Positions 17,172-25,829 of a stretch of 64,000 nt of DNA are shown one piece after another. A program made the position numbers and the translations under genes. Each line of letters begins with the position of its first letter. Position 1 is the stretch's first letter. The stretch comes from PFL25 sp046260155 (GTDB taxonomy: Bacteria; Chloroflexota; Anaerolineae; Anaerolineales; UBA4823), in contig JBJYXV010000089.1 of the NCBI GenBank assembly GCA_046260155.1, positions 1-64,000 of the forward strand. The letters are read 5' to 3'. Under the pieces are notes generated by a model. It made no database searches. It had not been told where the DNA came from and saw only the letters and a list, made by a program, of their open reading frames with translations.

Positions 17172-18122
17172 TTATTCGATGAAATTCTGGATTGAATAGG
17201 TGTACCCATCAGAAATTGGTTGTGTGGCTGCCAGGTGGCGTTTTATATATTGACCACAATTACTGCCGATCAAATTTTCTTCCACTTCGCCAATACTCAC
17301 AATCACCTGGTAGCCGTATTGTTCTAGGTTCTTAACAATTTCGTAGCCATATTCCGATGCGTATGGATCGATGTAGGATGAAAGCTTGTTTTCCATTGCC
17401 TGGTAAGTGGGATTTAGTGGGGTAATCTTAATCAGGAATTTTTGCGGATCAAAATATTCGTGCAGAACAGCGGGTTCAACGGGCATGTCCACCGCCAGGG
17501 CAAAGTTTAAAGTGATCTTGCGATCGCCTGGCTTAAAGAATCGCTCACCATATACTTTCATCTGAGCGAAATTCCACTTTCTCACCGGGATGAGCTGATC
17601 CCGTAAAGCTTGGTCGGTGGTGTGGATCGAGAACTGGAACTGGAATTGACCGCCAGAGTAGTGTTTGTTTTTTATCACCAAAAGCTGCTCTAAGAAGTCA
17701 TCACATCCCTTTGGTGCTACTGTGGAGATCGAAGGCATCAAACCAGGCGCATGGTAAAGTACGGGAAGCTCGTCCAGGACGTCTAATACTGCTGGATTTA
17801 ACGTTGGTTCGCCCATGCGGGCAAACTGGATCTTGAACTGCTTGGCTGGTATCACGCCGTCCGGATAGCGTTTTCTGACCAGAAAATCGATTTGATCCAA
17901 AATCTGTTCCCTGGTTGGCTTTCCCTGGTAGTGTCCGCCGGCATCGCACATCGAGCATCCGATGGGACAGCCAAACATGGTAGAGACCAGCAGCACCCAT
18001 TTTTCCTCACGAGGCAGGGGAGGCTGAATGGATTCAACACATTCAATTAAGCGTTCTTCCCCCATATTCACCACATAAACCATGGCTACATCTTCTCTAC
18101 CGGTGGAAGCTAAAACTTTCAC
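17172..18122 (-). CDS. RlmN/Cfr-like radical SAM protein lacking the N-terminal catalytic Cys
   Basis: The 316-residue protein has the radical SAM motif CPIGCSMC (Cys52, 56, 59) in an RlmN-like context (LLVSTMFGCPIGCSMCDAG). A C-terminal GSNCGQ (Cys289) matches the methyl-carrying Cys355 of E. coli RlmN. At the place of RlmN Cys118, seven residues before the first cluster Cys, it has Leu45. The N-terminal domain is also much shorter. It is therefore RlmN-related but probably not a 23S rRNA/tRNA A2 methylase by the standard mechanism. Its GTG start overlaps the flavoprotein stop (TAGTG), so the two are coupled; a later ATG (MVYVVN) is possible. Confidence 0.8.
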   Translation of the reverse strand: MKVLASTGREDVAMVYVVNMGEERLIECVESIQPPLPREEKWVLLVSTMFGCPIGCSMCDAGGHYQGKPTREQILDQIDFLVRKRYPDGVIPAKQFKIQFARMGEPTLNPAVLDVLDELPVLYHAPGLMPSISTVAPKGCDDFLEQLLVIKNKHYSGGQFQFQFSIHTTDQALRDQLIPVRKWNFAQMKVYGERFFKPGDRKITLNFALAVDMPVEPAVLHEYFDPQKFLIKITPLNPTYQAMENKLSSYIDPYASEYGYEIVKNLEQYGYQVIVSIGEVEENLIGSNCGQYIKRHLAATQPISDGYTYSIQNFIE

Positions 18123-19009
18123 TAAACATTCTCCTGGAAGTATTGATAAATCTTCATCGCATTCAAGATTCCATCGCCAACCGCGATTGCGGTCTGGCGG
18201 TATAAGCCGTTGGCAACATCGCCAACATGATAAAGCTGCCTTGAATTTGCTAATTGTATGGCTTTTTCCATTAAATGACCAGATACAAAATCAAGATTTG
18301 GGTCGCGCCCAATAGCGCCGACCAGGAAATCTACCGTGAAGGTTTTAGGACCTGTTGGTGAAAGGCAATCCAGCAAGATCAAGTAATTTTGAAGCGGGTT
18401 TATCTTGGAAATGCGCGTTTCCTGGTGGTATTCAATGTTGGGAATTGATCCTGCACGATCCTTTAATAAAGGTAAACAGCTGCTCACCTGACCACGATTC
18501 AGGATGTAAACCTGGTTGTTTTTCCCCAAATTCAACGCGTAATCAAAGGCAGCATCTCCTGCTCCAACGATAGCAATCCTTTTCCCACGCTCATCCAGCA
18601 GTGGGTAAATCTCGTAGAGCACCCTGTGCTGTACTTGTTTTGGGATTTCCAGATCGGTGAATTTGCGCGGTTTTGTCCCGGAGGCAATCACTGCAACTCG
18701 AGAAGGGATGGTTTCTCCTTCGGTTGAACCCAGGAACAGGCCATCTGCATAATCAAGATTTTCGAGGCGCGATTTCTTGATGTTTAATTGATATGCTGCA
18801 ACCTGATCAGAAAACAAATTAACGAGTTCAGTTCCTGAGATGCCTCCCGGAAAACCAGGATAGTTTTCAACCAGGTTGGCGTTGTTAAGCAAACCGCCGA
18901 GCCGGGCCTGCTCAAAGAGGATTGGTTTGATCCCGTAGCGCTCCAACTGCAGGGCAGCAGCCAACCCGCCAGGACCAGCACCTACAATGATCACATCTTC
19001 GATGTTCAC
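18122..19009 (-). CDS. Thioredoxin reductase-like FAD/NAD(P) oxidoreductase without CxxC
   Basis: The 295-residue flavoprotein has an N-terminal FAD Rossmann motif (IIVGAGPGGLAAALQLERYG) and the ENYPGFPGGISGTEL segment of the thioredoxin reductase fold. An NAD(P)-binding motif follows (IAIVGAGDAAFDYALNL), then the C-terminal FAD contact HVGDVANGLYRQTAIAVGDG. The redox CxxC that should precede the second Rossmann motif is missing (the text there is LYEIYPLLDERGKR). It thus cannot reduce thioredoxin in the usual way. Passing electrons to a ferredoxin or to its radical SAM neighbour is possible. It starts at GTG 19009, five bases after the hydrolase stop, and overlaps the radical SAM gene by one base. 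Confidence 0.85.
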   Translation of the reverse strand: MNIEDVIIVGAGPGGLAAALQLERYGIKPILFEQARLGGLLNNANLVENYPGFPGGISGTELVNLFSDQVAAYQLNIKKSRLENLDYADGLFLGSTEGETIPSRVAVIASGTKPRKFTDLEIPKQVQHRVLYEIYPLLDERGKRIAIVGAGDAAFDYALNLGKNNQVYILNRGQVSSCLPLLKDRAGSIPNIEYHQETRISKINPLQNYLILLDCLSPTGPKTFTVDFLVGAIGRDPNLDFVSGHLMEKAIQLANSRQLYHVGDVANGLYRQTAIAVGDGILNAMKIYQYFQENV

Positions 19010-19014
19010 AGTTT

Positions 19015-19680
19015 TTATTTCTCGGAAATTTCTTCTAAAACCCGCGTGATTTCCGCGGTCAAGACCGGTTGAGCAAAGCCGTGAGATAGATTCAGCAAAG
19101 TCGCCAACTGGTGTTCTTCATTATAAGTAGCTGTTCCATCAATTAAGAAATAGACATCAAAGCCGCGCATGAAGGCTGAACGGGCGGTTGTCTCGCAGCA
19201 AAGATGAGTCATGACACCCGAAATCACTACTTGCATGACCCCCTTTATTCGCAAGATCTCCTCCAGGTTTGTCTGGTAAAAGGCATCATACTGGTTCTTT
19301 CGCAAAACATACCGCCTGGAGAAATCAAATTCGGAGATAATAGCGCTCAGTGGATTCTCGATCGAAATCAGTTCTCTCCACCAGGTCGCCATTGAACCCG
19401 CATCCTGCGGGGTGTTTAAGTGTTGTGTGAACAGCACTGGCAGGTTGTTTTGGTAATACAATAAGGCTAGCTTTTTGATTCCGGGCACGATAGCTTCCAT
19501 GCTGGGGATGAAGGCATGTGAAGCGGGATCCAAGAAATAAGATTGCATATCCAGGATCAGCAATGCGGACTGCTCTGGTTTGAAGGTAGGGAAGCGCTTG
19601 TTCTGGAATCCTGGCAGCTTGTCAGCCAATTGAAGGGCTTCATCCGATAAGTTTTCAGGGGAGAAAAATCTTGTCTTCAT
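19015..19680 (-). CDS. Isochorismatase-like cysteine hydrolase
   Basis: This is a cysteine hydrolase of the isochorismatase/nicotinamidase fold, 221 residues from ATG 19680; a TTG five codons earlier also fits. The catalytic triad is visible: Asp in LLILDMQ (Asp44), Lys in VLRKNQYDAF, and Cys in VISGVMTHLCCETTARSA. The FDVYFLIDGTATYNEEHQ segment is standard. The overall style is closest to PhzD/isochorismatase-type enzymes, but the substrate cannot be told. It is the first gene of a tight operon with a flavoprotein and an RlmN-like radical SAM protein, an unusual set. Confidence 0.85.
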   Translation of the reverse strand: MKTRFFSPENLSDEALQLADKLPGFQNKRFPTFKPEQSALLILDMQSYFLDPASHAFIPSMEAIVPGIKKLALLYYQNNLPVLFTQHLNTPQDAGSMATWWRELISIENPLSAIISEFDFSRRYVLRKNQYDAFYQTNLEEILRIKGVMQVVISGVMTHLCCETTARSAFMRGFDVYFLIDGTATYNEEHQLATLLNLSHGFAQPVLTAEITRVLEEISEK

Positions 19681-19911
19681 TTTGAACCTGGTCAATTATC
19701 TAACCTGGAAATTTATGGAAATCTGTCGCCAATTCAAGGGAAAAAGCAAGTCCTCCATCACGGCAACCACTCGGAAAGATCAAATCATAACAGAGTTAAC
19801 GGATCATTTCGAGATTAACCGAAAGGTTATCATCTAAATTCTTAAGGAGAACTGTTTCAACTTGAAAACTGGACTCTATCAGGTTGAACTGTGGGCGCCC
19901 AATGAAAGCGG

Positions 19912-20419
19912 ATGATGTGCTTTCTGGGGATGGATGGCGTGCATGCCCTCTCTCCTCAGGCTAAGGGCAATGTGGAACCATCCTTCCGCTGCCTGCAGGA
20001 CTGTACCTGTATCTACGAGAACCCATCTTCACTTGAAGATGTCCGTGGCGTGCTGAAGACCGAAGCCAATCGATACAAGGACCACCAGGTCCATTCCACG
20101 GCGGGAGAAATCCCCAAAACTCGCTTCCAGAAGGCAAAATGAATGCAACAGTCTCTTTCGCAAATTCACGTTCCCAAAACCCTACCGCTCACCGAAAATG
20201 TATTTTTGTCTACGGGTAACCCGTATGGTGAGCAGCTATCGTTGTATTTCCCTGTGCAAACATGAAATTGAGGTCCTCAATTTCCCAAAACGGAAAGGCG
20301 TCGATATCCATCTTCTTCCTGACGAAACCCATCCGATGGGGCATCTCCGCATTTTGCGGCATGGCAGGATGGTGCACTCAGTATCCCACCCTCGTAAAGT
20401 TTCAGAGTCTACTTTTTAA
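19912..20419 (+). pseudogene. Decayed integrase-core transposase (C-terminal part)
   Basis: Two reading frames hold adjacent pieces of one transposase. The first (19912-20142) has ALSPQAKGNVEPSF, the RxLQD stretch and NRYKDHQVHSTAGEIPKTRF. The second (20198-20419) has RVTRMVSSYRCISL, CKHEIEVLN and a ...LLPDET... segment, which are typical C-terminal parts of these proteins. They are split by a frameshift and a stop, and the N-terminal and catalytic parts upstream are not recognisable. I see no clear inverted ends. The remaining 20420-20775 holds no gene. Confidence 0.7.
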
Positions 20420-20775
20420 GTTTTCCCAACATACCTCACTTTTGGTATTTTTATTCTCCAATTTGTGTTAAATATATCTGCATGGCAATTCAAAATATCG
20501 GAATCGCTGACCCCGGACATTGGTTAATTGATCATATTACTCAGAACCAGGATATGAGTTCTAAAACTCGCGACTATCCGGTCTCATTTTATTGTGAAGC
20601 TTATTTGGGGTTGTGCAGAAAAATCTGGATGCCACACACAAGAGCGCCACTTTCCCCTGTTTTTTGTGGTGAAATCTAATAGTTATTGATAGGCCTCTGG
20701 AAATATGCGCCAACCTGGAGGCTTTCCCGTACACTAGAATAATTTATACCCTGTTCACCAGCGTGCTGTATACTT

Positions 20776-21789
20776 ATGGAGATGAAAAATCGCTTAAAAA
20801 AAATATTTGAGGTTTTGGACGGATTAACTGAACTTCTGATCCTGCCTCATAACGATCCGGATCCCGATGCGATCGCGTCAGCAGTTGCCTTGCAATACTT
20901 GGTGCGCGAAAAATTGGGTATTCGGGCACGGATAGCGTATCGAGGTATCATTGGGCGATCGGAGAACAAAGCTCTGGTGCGCTATTTGGAATACCCCTTG
21001 GAGAAGCTTGATCCGAAAGAGTTTGATCGTCATATCCCCATAGCATTAGTGGATACACAGCCTGGGGTAGGTAATAACCCGCTCAAAGATAAAAATTCGG
21101 CCACGATTGTCATTGACCATCATACCTACAGGGAGACATCGGGTGAAGTAGGATTTGCAGATGTAAGGCCAGAGATTGGGGCAACTGCCACCATCTTAAC
21201 TGAATATATTCAAGCTACCGGTCTGGATTTTCCCGGCTATTTATCAACAGCATTGTTTTACGGAATAAAAACTGACACGATGGGTTTGGGGAGAGGGGCG
21301 TCTGCAGAGGATGTTGCTGCTTACCTCTTTCTGCAGCCGCGTGTTGATGTCGAAGCACTTTCCCAAATTGAACGCGCACAAGTCCCGAAGTCGTACTTCA
21401 AGAGTTTGACAACAGCTTTACAAGCCACCAAAATATATGATCAGGACCTGGTAATTTCTGATCTCGGGGTGATGCAGTATCCAGACCTGGGAGCCGAGAT
21501 TGGTGATTTATTATTACGTTTGCAAGGTGTGGTTTGGGTGATATGCCTGGGAATTTACAAAGAGGATTTGATCCTGTCTGTCCGCTCTCGAAGCCGCCAG
21601 GTCGGGGCAGGTGACATTGCCCGTCGAGTTATTGGCAACCTTGGGACAGCAGGTGGGCACGGGACCATGGCTGGGGGTCAAATTCGAATCCGGAAACTGG
21701 ACCCGGACCAGTTAACTGATCAAATTATCAGGGAAGCACTCGAGTACCTGAAAGGTGATCGTTCCTTGACTGGGAAGCTGTTAACTTAA
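20776..21789 (+). CDS. DHH-family phosphoesterase (NrnA-like)
   Basis: The 337-residue protein has the N-terminal metal motif HNDPDPDAIASAVAL, the signature IDHH (Asp114, His115, His116), and a C-terminal DHHA1 domain with GTAGGHGTMAGGQI. This layout is that of NrnA-type enzymes, which degrade nano-RNA and/or dephosphorylate pAp; a c-di-AMP-related role is also known in the family. TATACT at 20769-20774 ends one base before the first ATG and seven bases before the in-frame ATG at 20782, so 20782 on a leaderless mRNA is possible. A response regulator follows 11 bp downstream. Confidence 0.88.
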   Translation: MEMKNRLKKIFEVLDGLTELLILPHNDPDPDAIASAVALQYLVREKLGIRARIAYRGIIGRSENKALVRYLEYPLEKLDPKEFDRHIPIALVDTQPGVGNNPLKDKNSATIVIDHHTYRETSGEVGFADVRPEIGATATILTEYIQATGLDFPGYLSTALFYGIKTDTMGLGRGASAEDVAAYLFLQPRVDVEALSQIERAQVPKSYFKSLTTALQATKIYDQDLVISDLGVMQYPDLGAEIGDLLLRLQGVVWVICLGIYKEDLILSVRSRSRQVGAGDIARRVIGNLGTAGGHGTMAGGQIRIRKLDPDQLTDQIIREALEYLKGDRSLTGKLLT

Positions 21790-21800
21790 GGAGCTGTATT

Positions 21801-22481
21801 TTGCAGGCTGTCCTTTTTTGCCCCCATGCGGATGAAGCCAATGTTCTCCAAATAATCCTGGAGCAAGCTGGCATTCTGGTACGTTCAGTGAGGAATTTAG
21901 ATCAGGCTATCGAATCCTGGCCCAATGACCCTGCAGATCTGATTCTAATCGTACTATCCGAGGAATCTAGCAAATCCTTAACCCAGTTGAAGCTATTTCG
22001 TGCCCATGCTGTCGTACCAATCTTGCTTATCTCGGATGTGCTCTCAGATGATATGCATGTAAATTACCTCGAAGCCGGGGCTGATTTGGTTGTATTCCGA
22101 CCATACAGCGTTCGGGCTCTTGTGGCTCAAATCCGGGCGATTTTGCGCCGAGGTTCAGGGGTTCCGTCGTTCAGCCTGCCATCTTTGACGCAAAGAGAAG
22201 TCGAATTAAATCCTGCTGATCGCACGGTTAAGGTGGGGAATGGTCCTTCTACGCGCTTGACCCAGCTAGAATTTCGGCTACTCTATACATTGATGACCCA
22301 TATTGGACAGATCATTCCCACTGATCAAATCGTAGAGCATGTTTGGGGATACACTGGTGAAGGAAACCGTGATTTGGTGCGTGGGCTAGTCCAGAGGGTG
22401 AGATCGAAAATTGAAGACGATCCCCGCCAGCCGAAATACATCATCACAGAAGTGGGAATAGGTTATTACTTCAGCAGATAG
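21801..22481 (+). CDS. OmpR-family regulator with degenerate receiver
   Basis: The 226-residue protein has a receiver-like domain (about 1-115) and a winged-helix domain (about 130-226: LTQLEFRLLYTLMTHIGQIIPTDQIVEHVWG, LVRGLVQRVRSKIEDDP). The receiver lacks phosphorylation residues: the acidic pair is replaced (FCPHADE), the phospho-Asp position is Val in ADLILIVLSEE, and the conserved Lys is Arg in VFRPYS. It is probably an atypical, phosphorylation-independent regulator. It starts at TTG 21801 after AAGGAG. No kinase is nearby; it is likely cotranscribed with the DHH gene. Confidence 0.85.
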   Translation: MQAVLFCPHADEANVLQIILEQAGILVRSVRNLDQAIESWPNDPADLILIVLSEESSKSLTQLKLFRAHAVVPILLISDVLSDDMHVNYLEAGADLVVFRPYSVRALVAQIRAILRRGSGVPSFSLPSLTQREVELNPADRTVKVGNGPSTRLTQLEFRLLYTLMTHIGQIIPTDQIVEHVWGYTGEGNRDLVRGLVQRVRSKIEDDPRQPKYIITEVGIGYYFSR

Positions 22482-22658
22482 ACAACCTGTATCCAAGTTA
22501 AGTTTCCATAAATTCGAGTCATCCTTATGCTGCTGGGGGTCATTAATTCTCTGTATAAGATTTTCCACAGCTAGTCAAATATTAATACACAACTTCAATA
22601 TCTGCTCAATGGATCTTCTACACCTGGTTTGTATATTAGGCTTGGATTAAATACAAGC

Positions 22659-22871
22659 ATGATAACAGTAGCCTGTCGTGAATGTAATTACAAAATCGAG
22701 ATAGATTCAACTCCGGAAATCGGCCAGGTGATCACGTGCGGGAACTGTAGTACCGTGTTTGAAATCACCTGGCTGTTTCCCATCGGAATAGATTACCAGG
22801 AAAAAATTGCACGTTCATCAATTGATCAGGAACAAGACGACAATATAGAGGGGCTAACCAAGGAGGAATAA
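22659..22871 (+). CDS. LysW-like small zinc-ribbon protein
   Basis: This protein of about 70 residues starts ITVACRECNYKIEIDS and continues IGQVITCGNCSTVFEITWL, giving two CxxC pairs. The pattern is that of LysW/ArgW, the amino-group carrier of the AAA-type lysine or arginine pathway. Its C-terminal EDWGE is not present, although it does end in Glu (LTKEE). No lysine-biosynthesis genes are nearby, so carrier function is doubtful. It precedes the FW-domain membrane protein by 20 bp. ATG 22659 is chosen; a TTG ten codons earlier is open. Confidence 0.65.
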   Translation: MITVACRECNYKIEIDSTPEIGQVITCGNCSTVFEITWLFPIGIDYQEKIARSSIDQEQDDNIEGLTKEE

Positions 22872-22891
22872 ACGGACTTCTGGAGAATGAT

Positions 22892-24289
22892 ATGTCTGAT
22901 AACAGAAAGTTCTGGATCATAGGTCTTTCACTGCTATTATTATTGTTTCTGGGTTGTGTGGTATCTATAATCCTGTATCTAATCAACCTGGGAAAGGTCA
23001 ATGCCACAGTTGCTACTCAAGATCCGGACGTGGTTGGCACGTACGTATTACAAACGATTATTGCTCAAGTTACCCGGAATGCAGCTGATTTGATACCCAC
23101 GTCAACGAATACTCAACTTCCAACCGAAACCGGAATCCCAACAGTATTGCCCTCGCCAACTCAGTTTGTACCATCTGCAACTTCAGTTCCAACGCAGACA
23201 AATCCACCAACTTCTACCCCGCTTCCGACAGTCTGCAACCAGGCACAATTCGTGCGTGATCTGACCGTGCAAGATAACACTCCTTTTACTCCGGGCAGTT
23301 CGTTTGTCAAAACCTGGCGCTTGAAGAATATCGGTCACTGTACTTGGACGACCGATTACGTACTGGTCTTTGAATCCGGTGATGCGATGAAGGCAAAAAC
23401 ACCGATTCGATTACCCAAAAGCGTGGAACCCAACCAGACTGTTGACCTGTCTGTAGTCCTAACGGCACCATTAAAAACGGGAACTTACAGAGGTGACTGG
23501 TTGCTCAGTGATCCGCAAGGTGATACCTTTGGCGTCGGAGCCAGTGGGCACCAGACATTCTGGGTGCAAATCCGGGTCATGGATCTGGGTAATCCAGATT
23601 TGGCCTATGATTTTGCGGCCAATTACTGCCATGCACAGTGGAGTAGTGGCAGTGGAGGGCTGCCCTGTCCTGGAGTGACCAGCAGCGACGAAGGATTTGT
23701 GATTTTGTTAGACAATCCAAACCTGGAGGTCCGCCAGGAAGATGAATTAGCGCTCTGGTCCCACCCGAACAACAATCAGCATGGCTGGATCGCTGGTATG
23801 TACCCCGAATTCACCATCCAGCCGAACCAGCACTTTACTGCCTGGGTAGGATGCCTGGCGAACAGCAAGGGGTGTAATGTCAATTTCCTGCTGGAATTTT
23901 ATAATCTCAAAAATGGCGTCACCCGGACGCTTGGGACCTGGCCAGAAGTATTCGATGGTCAAATGACCAAGATTGACCTTGATCTTTCCCAGCATGCGGG
24001 AAAACGAGTTCGTTTTATACTGAGAGTGGAAGTAAATGGCGGGGAACCAAGCCAGGCCAATGCAGTCTGGTTTGTGCCCGGGATTGCTAATCGTCCTGCT
24101 CCGACTGCGACCCAGTCACCACCCACGGCAACTGAAATTCCAACTTTTACACCCACGGCAACCGAAATTCCAACTTCTACACCCACGGCAACTGAAACAC
24201 CAACCCCAACCCTCGCGCCTACTGAAGAACCAACTTCCACACCAACACCCAGTGAGACTCCCACGGAGACACCTGCAGCGGATAATTAA
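22892..24289 (+). CDS. Membrane-anchored FW-domain (NBR1-type) protein with Pro/Thr repeats
   Basis: The 465-residue protein has an N-terminal signal anchor (FWIIGLSLLLLLFLGCVVSIILYLI), a Thr/Pro linker, then an FW domain at about 115-225. Its marks are FVRDLTVQDNTPFTPGSSFVKTWRLKNIG, CTWTTDYVL, and GTYRGDWLLSD. A beta-sandwich-like region follows (about 230-385). The C-terminus is a run of PTATEIPT-type repeats (nucleotides about 24110-24280). FW domains are known from eukaryotic NBR1 and from some bacterial surface proteins; binding targets are unknown. GGAG lies before ATG 22892. It probably acts at the cell surface. Confidence 0.82.
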   Translation: MSDNRKFWIIGLSLLLLLFLGCVVSIILYLINLGKVNATVATQDPDVVGTYVLQTIIAQVTRNAADLIPTSTNTQLPTETGIPTVLPSPTQFVPSATSVPTQTNPPTSTPLPTVCNQAQFVRDLTVQDNTPFTPGSSFVKTWRLKNIGHCTWTTDYVLVFESGDAMKAKTPIRLPKSVEPNQTVDLSVVLTAPLKTGTYRGDWLLSDPQGDTFGVGASGHQTFWVQIRVMDLGNPDLAYDFAANYCHAQWSSGSGGLPCPGVTSSDEGFVILLDNPNLEVRQEDELALWSHPNNNQHGWIAGMYPEFTIQPNQHFTAWVGCLANSKGCNVNFLLEFYNLKNGVTRTLGTWPEVFDGQMTKIDLDLSQHAGKRVRFILRVEVNGGEPSQANAVWFVPGIANRPAPTATQSPPTATEIPTFTPTATEIPTSTPTATETPTPTLAPTEEPTSTPTPSETPTETPAADN

Positions 24290-24394
24290 TCTCTTAAAAA
24301 GTACCAATCAAGGTGAAAGTTATAGCAAGGATGGCAGGCTCCAGTAATTCATGGATCAGATTTATTTACAAATTTACCTGTGCGAGGTCAGGCA

Positions 24395-24742
24395 ATGATT
24401 AACAATTCTAGGATAGTGATTTTAATTACCGCTGTTTTTCTGGTTTTGCTCATGTTCTTTGGAAACAAGCATGTACCTGAAGTACAGTCTGCGAGATTTA
24501 ATTTAATTTGGACGGTAGACTGTGCAAAAGGTGTATCGATCACGATCCAGCCCCGTTACGATTTGGCATTTGACTGGAAGGATCCTTTCACAGGCGTGGT
24601 GGAAAAGATTGTACCAATGGGTATAACCTGCAAAACGAACACTAAAATTGAGGACAGGCTATGCAAAGGGTGGATTTCCACGCGGGCTTCAAGGTTAGAC
24701 CCGATGAATAAGACGCATGCAGCATGCTATGCAGTTCCGTAA
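24395..24742 (+). CDS. Small secreted or anchored protein, unknown function
   Basis: From ATG 24395 this is 115 residues with an N-terminal membrane segment (IVILITAVFLVLLMFF). The outer part of about 90 residues has four cysteines (VDCAKG, GITCKT, RLCKGW, AACYAV), which could form two disulfides. GAGG precedes the start. It sits between the FW-domain and LysM proteins in the same direction and may belong to the same surface-protein cluster. I do not recognise the family. Confidence 0.6.
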   Translation: MINNSRIVILITAVFLVLLMFFGNKHVPEVQSARFNLIWTVDCAKGVSITIQPRYDLAFDWKDPFTGVVEKIVPMGITCKTNTKIEDRLCKGWISTRASRLDPMNKTHAACYAVP

Positions 24743-24838
24743 AGGAGTTCTATAGAGAGGAAATTAAGAAAATATTGATCCAAATGGATTAAATCTGGGT
24801 ATCTAATCAAAATCGAGAGTTTGCTAGCGAGGTGTGAA

Positions 24839-25741
24839 ATGTTATCTACAAGAAGTTTATCTAAATTCCTGATGGTGATAACCATCGCAATTGGTTTATT
24901 ATCGGCAACAATTCAACCAGCTGGTGCAATTGTTGAGAACCCGGAAAATTGTACGCGCTGGCACACAGTCAAACAGGGTGAGTATCTGGTTATGATTGCA
25001 GAAATTTACGATACCAACTGGAGAAGCATCGCTGAAATCAATCGATTATCCAATCCCAGCCTGATCTTTCCCAATACAAAGCTGTGCATTTTCTTAACGG
25101 GTTATACTCCCGGTTCACCCACCAACATTTCCTCCAGCAGCTCCAATGCTTCCGTATACGCATCCAGCGTAAAGGAAGATCAATCGGTAACACTGCAGGG
25201 GAAAAACCTGTCAACCAATTCTCGCTATACCATTTATCTGGGCAACTATAATGCTGCTCCATCCAAACAGATCCTGATTGGTTCCGTAGAGACGGATAAG
25301 AGTGGGTACTTCAAGAAGGCTTTCGACATTCCCAAACAATTGTATGATGTGATTAAAATCAAGGTCAGCGCTATAAGTCCCTTGGGTCTTTCGACTACAA
25401 ATTGGTTCATCAACGCCACAAGCAGCGGCAATACCGGGGGCACAAGTTCGGGGAAGCTGACGATCGATGTGAAATCTGTCAAAAGAAATCAGTGGGTTAA
25501 GATCTCAACCACAAACCTGCCAGCAAATGTTACCTTCAAGGTATTTATGAACAAAGCTGGTGCTACCTGGAACAAAGCAGTCCAGGTAGGGACGCTCAGA
25601 GATAATAAGGGCGGTAGCATTACAGCATCATTTGATATTCCCGATTCGCTCAAGGATCGAAATCAATTGGAGATCACCGTGATTAACAATCCCCTTGATA
25701 TGAGTTCGGAAGCCACCTTCTATAATCAAACATCCAAATAG
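24839..25741 (+). CDS. Secreted LysM-domain protein
   Basis: This is about 300 residues from ATG 24839, which follows GAGGTG at a good distance. A signal peptide (FLMVITIAIGLLSATIQPAGA) leads into one LysM domain (WHTVKQGEYLVMIAEIYDTNWRSIAEIN), which binds peptidoglycan-type glycans. Two similar beta-sandwich repeats follow: one around SVTLQGKNLSTNSRYTIYL, the other around QWVKISTTNLPANVTFKVF. They share spacing and a FDIP ending, so they look like a duplicated domain. It is probably an exported cell-wall protein. A hairpin terminator follows. Confidence 0.85.
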   Translation: MLSTRSLSKFLMVITIAIGLLSATIQPAGAIVENPENCTRWHTVKQGEYLVMIAEIYDTNWRSIAEINRLSNPSLIFPNTKLCIFLTGYTPGSPTNISSSSSNASVYASSVKEDQSVTLQGKNLSTNSRYTIYLGNYNAAPSKQILIGSVETDKSGYFKKAFDIPKQLYDVIKIKVSAISPLGLSTTNWFINATSSGNTGGTSSGKLTIDVKSVKRNQWVKISTTNLPANVTFKVFMNKAGATWNKAVQVGTLRDNKGGSITASFDIPDSLKDRNQLEITVINNPLDMSSEATFYNQTSK

Positions 25742-25795
25742 GAGTTCACCGTAGGCAAGTGATTTAAACATTTGGGTTCGTTGCATTGTAATTCA

Positions 25796-25829
25796 AGGTC
25801 GGGGTGACTATTAAGGAGCACCCCGACCT
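25796..25829 (+). terminator. Hairpin terminator after the LysM gene
   Basis: A perfect 11-bp stem (AGGTCGGGGTG at 25796-25806 with CACCCCGACCT at 25819-25829) is followed by a C/T-rich tract without a long T run. Its place after the LysM stop suggests termination. Confidence 0.55.

Noticed and set aside
20482..20679. 65-codon plus-strand frame
   Set aside because: No ribosome site, no recognisable pattern; it probably belongs to the debris around the transposase remnant.
24116..24307. Open antisense frames across the Pro/Thr repeats
   Set aside because: The repeats are open on both strands because of their composition. The sense frame has the signal anchor and domains. The same holds at 54524-54839.
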